Assembly: GCF_037975245.1 (NCBI RefSeq)
Contig: NC_092571.1
Coordinates: 28,190,564-28,254,563 of the forward strand
DNA from: Apostichopus japonicus
Taxonomy: Eukaryota; Echinodermata; Holothuroidea; Aspidochirotida; Stichopodidae
Direction of reading: 5' to 3'
Length of the DNA stretch: 64,000 nucleotides
In this document: in pieces, positions 62,217 through 64,000 of the stretch
Position numbering within the stretch: the stretch's first letter is position 1
Layout: every line of letters begins with the position of its first letter
Position numbers and translations under genes: made by a program
The notes under the pieces: model-generated
Database searches by the model: none
What the model saw: the letters and a program-made list of their open reading frames with translations, nothing else
What the model was told of the DNA's origin: nothing

Positions 62217-62776
62217 GATGGATGGATGGATGGATGGATGGATTGGATGGATGGATGGATGGATTGGATGGATGGATGGATGGATTGGATGGATAGGTGG
62301 ATGGATGGATGGATGGATGGATAGGTGGATGGATGGATGGATGGATGGATGGATGGATTGGATGGATTGATGGATGGATGGATTGGATGGATAGGTGGAT
62401 GGATGGATGGATGGATAGGTGGATGGATGGATGGATGGATGGATGGATGGATGGATGGATGGATGGATGGATGGATGGATGGATGGATGGATGGATGGAT
62501 GGATGGATGGATGGATGGATGGATGGATGGATGGATGGATGGATGGATGGATGGATGGATGGATGGATGGATGGATGGATGGATGGATGGATGGATGGAT
62601 GGATGGATGGATGGATGGATGGATGGATGGATGGATGGATGGATGGATGGATGGATGGATGGATGGATGGATGGATGGATGGATGGATGGATGGATGGAT
62701 GGATGGATGGATGGATGGATGGATGGATGGATGGATGGATGGATGGATGGATGGATGGATGGATGGATGGATGGAT
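62217..62776. repeat. (GGAT)n array, about 560 bp
   Basis: A tetranucleotide array with scattered GGATT and GGATAGG variants in its left 200 bp and nearly perfect units thereafter. It begins exactly at the end of the third tRNA-repeat tail. The long frames on both strands (MDGW, IHPS repeats) are artefacts. Confidence 0.97.
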
Positions 62777-62906
62777 ATCGATAGATATATCGATAGATAT
62801 ATCGATATCGATATAGATATCGATAGATATATATATATATTTATGTAGATGTAGATGTAGATATAGATATAGATGTATGTATGGATATAGATATAGATGT
62901 ATGTAT

Positions 62907-62966
<60 letters not shown>

Positions 62967-63045
62967 AGATATAGATATGTATATAGAATAATAGATATGT
63001 ATATATAGATGTATGTATAGATGTATGTATATATGTATGTAATTA
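62777..63045. repeat. (GATATC)/(GATA)/(TA) mixed microsatellite
   Basis: Alternating GATATC, AGATAT, TATGTA and TA units continuing from the GGAT array. Confidence 0.9.
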
Positions 63046-63306
63046 AGATACTATTTTTTTTAAACAGCTGCTTAAACAACATGTCCAATGCTATCATAAA
63101 TAAATAGTATATGGACGATTTTCCACCAAATTTGCGTACCTTTGTTAGTAGCTGGTACAGAATCGGAAAGATACTACGATCATTTGCAATTGCTAAAAGC
63201 TCCTCTGGAGTTCCAACCATTGAAGAAATCAGAAAATAATTAACCTCATAATGTTACTTTTAATAGCAACGTTATCTAATGTTCAATAATATTTACACAT
63301 AATGCA

Positions 63307-64000
63307 TCAACGCCTTGACCTTATTATATCAATAATAGCCTGCTGGACAATGTTATATTCTCCAAACGAACCGCTGCATTGAACAATTATTGATCCATCG
63401 ATACTTGATCCATAATCGAACATTCTCAGTATTAGTGAATCGTTCATCCTACTGATATTATACCGCCAATCTTCCAGTGGGACGTAAATCCATTCCAATA
63501 CAACTCCATTCACATTACTGGTACAAGTTAGAGTAATATTTTCTCTTTTATTTTTGTTGGCTGTGTAGCGGGATGGATAAATCGATACCGAGAATGTCGG
63601 TAAAATCACCAATGGTCCGAAGGAACAAGATCTGTTATAGCTTCGATAGGGAGCAGGTAACTGTTGGGTAACACTACAGATAAAGGTAGCACCATTAAGG
63701 GATAAATCTGGGTAGGTAGAAAATGATAGTGATTTTGAACGCTGCTGCTCAATCTCGATTAAATCTGTGCCATGTATTTGCTGATGTTGTGCATCCCTTT
63801 CAACGCAGAGGGATATATCAACCGGTGGATCTCCTTCTCCTGTTGTACAGTTAAACTGGAACGGTTCTTGCCATTGACTAACAAAACGGGACACATGACT
63901 TTCGTAGTTAGACGTACACCGAGGGTACTCTTTAGATGGGCTGTAAATAATCTTTAAGACTAAATATTGCAAATTTGGCCTTGTGCAGACGAAAAAGTCC
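63307..64000 (-). CDS. Ig receptor copy 3, partial, without membrane segment
   Basis: The frame is open from the window edge (reading FFVCTRPNLQYLVLK) to a TGA at 63307. It covers the end of Ig 1, Ig 2 (FQFNCTTGEGD to ATFIC) and Ig 3 (ITLTCTSNVNGVVLEW to IIVQCSGSFG). It stops at IIRSRR, the point where copy 2 enters its membrane segment, and the sequence beyond shows no hydrophobic anchor. Either it is a truncated copy or it encodes a secreted form. The start and Ig 1 lie outside the window. Confidence 0.8.
   Translation of the reverse strand, partial: DFFVCTRPNLQYLVLKIIYSPSKEYPRCTSNYESHVSRFVSQWQEPFQFNCTTGEGDPPVDISLCVERDAQHQQIHGTDLIEIEQQRSKSLSFSTYPDLSLNGATFICSVTQQLPAPYRSYNRSCSFGPLVILPTFSVSIYPSRYTANKNKRENITLTCTSNVNGVVLEWIYVPLEDWRYNISRMNDSLILRMFDYGSSIDGSIIVQCSGSFGEYNIVQQAIIDIIRSRR

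Noticed and set aside
62138-63220. Long frames of IHPS, MDGW and IYI repeats on both strands
   Set aside because: They are translations of (GGAT)n and (TA)n; only the first 27 residues near 63220 are non-repetitive and are listed separately.

Overview
The window is nuclear DNA of an animal. Coding regions are split by introns with canonical GT-AG ends, and it holds two vertebrate-like housekeeping genes plus Ig-superfamily receptors, many cut-and-paste transposons, LINE debris and Penelope-like retroelements. The protein style and repeat content suggest an invertebrate deuterostome, most likely an echinoderm (a sea cucumber is my guess); the exact taxon is inference.

Layout. (1) 1-24422: GMP synthase (GMPS, + strand), 15 exons resolved at 1657-24422. 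The N-terminal exon (about 39 residues in human) was not found and is probably upstream of the window. Its introns carry a transposon with tandem-built terminal inverted repeats (3388-4182), a decayed SET-domain gene (5151-7221), a 399-bp tandem repeat field rich in AGGTCA (about 8420-11190), and hAT-type elements with 8-bp target duplications (12211-13432, 23398-23738). (2) 24423-29761: convergent intergenic stretch with another small transposon and a tRNA-like repeat. (3) 29762-38087: complete 9-exon PPP1R7/SDS22 gene on the - strand, whose introns hold three more hAT-type insertions and a 57-bp minisatellite. (4) 40760-64000: a cluster of intronless Ig receptors: one intact + strand gene with an ITAM-like tail (40760-42226), a broken - strand copy (44068-45210), a leader relic (about 45956-46017), a nearly intact - strand copy (59871-61294) and a copy without a membrane segment running off the window end (63307-64000). 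The stretch downstream of the first receptor and the - strand receptor copy are duplicated (about 42553-45210 and 56630-61294).

Between the receptor copies sits a head-to-head pair of nearly identical Penelope-like elements (47477-52554). The left one has a full 797-codon reverse transcriptase/GIY-YIG ORF and two 201-bp pseudo-LTRs. The right one is 5'-truncated and inverted, joined directly to the left one's 5' pseudo-LTR. All three terminal segments encode a hammerhead-ribozyme fold, and both outer ends run into (TA)n. To the right are a CR1/L2-like LINE interrupted by a 1.7-kb hAT-type element with a perfect 8-bp duplication, long (GAT)n and (GGAT)n arrays, and a second copy of a tRNA-containing repeat.

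GMPS makes GMP from XMP, and PPP1R7 regulates protein phosphatase 1; they are unrelated neighbours in tail-to-tail orientation. The receptor cluster looks like a small, fast-evolving immune-type family shaped by duplication, indels and transposon insertion.
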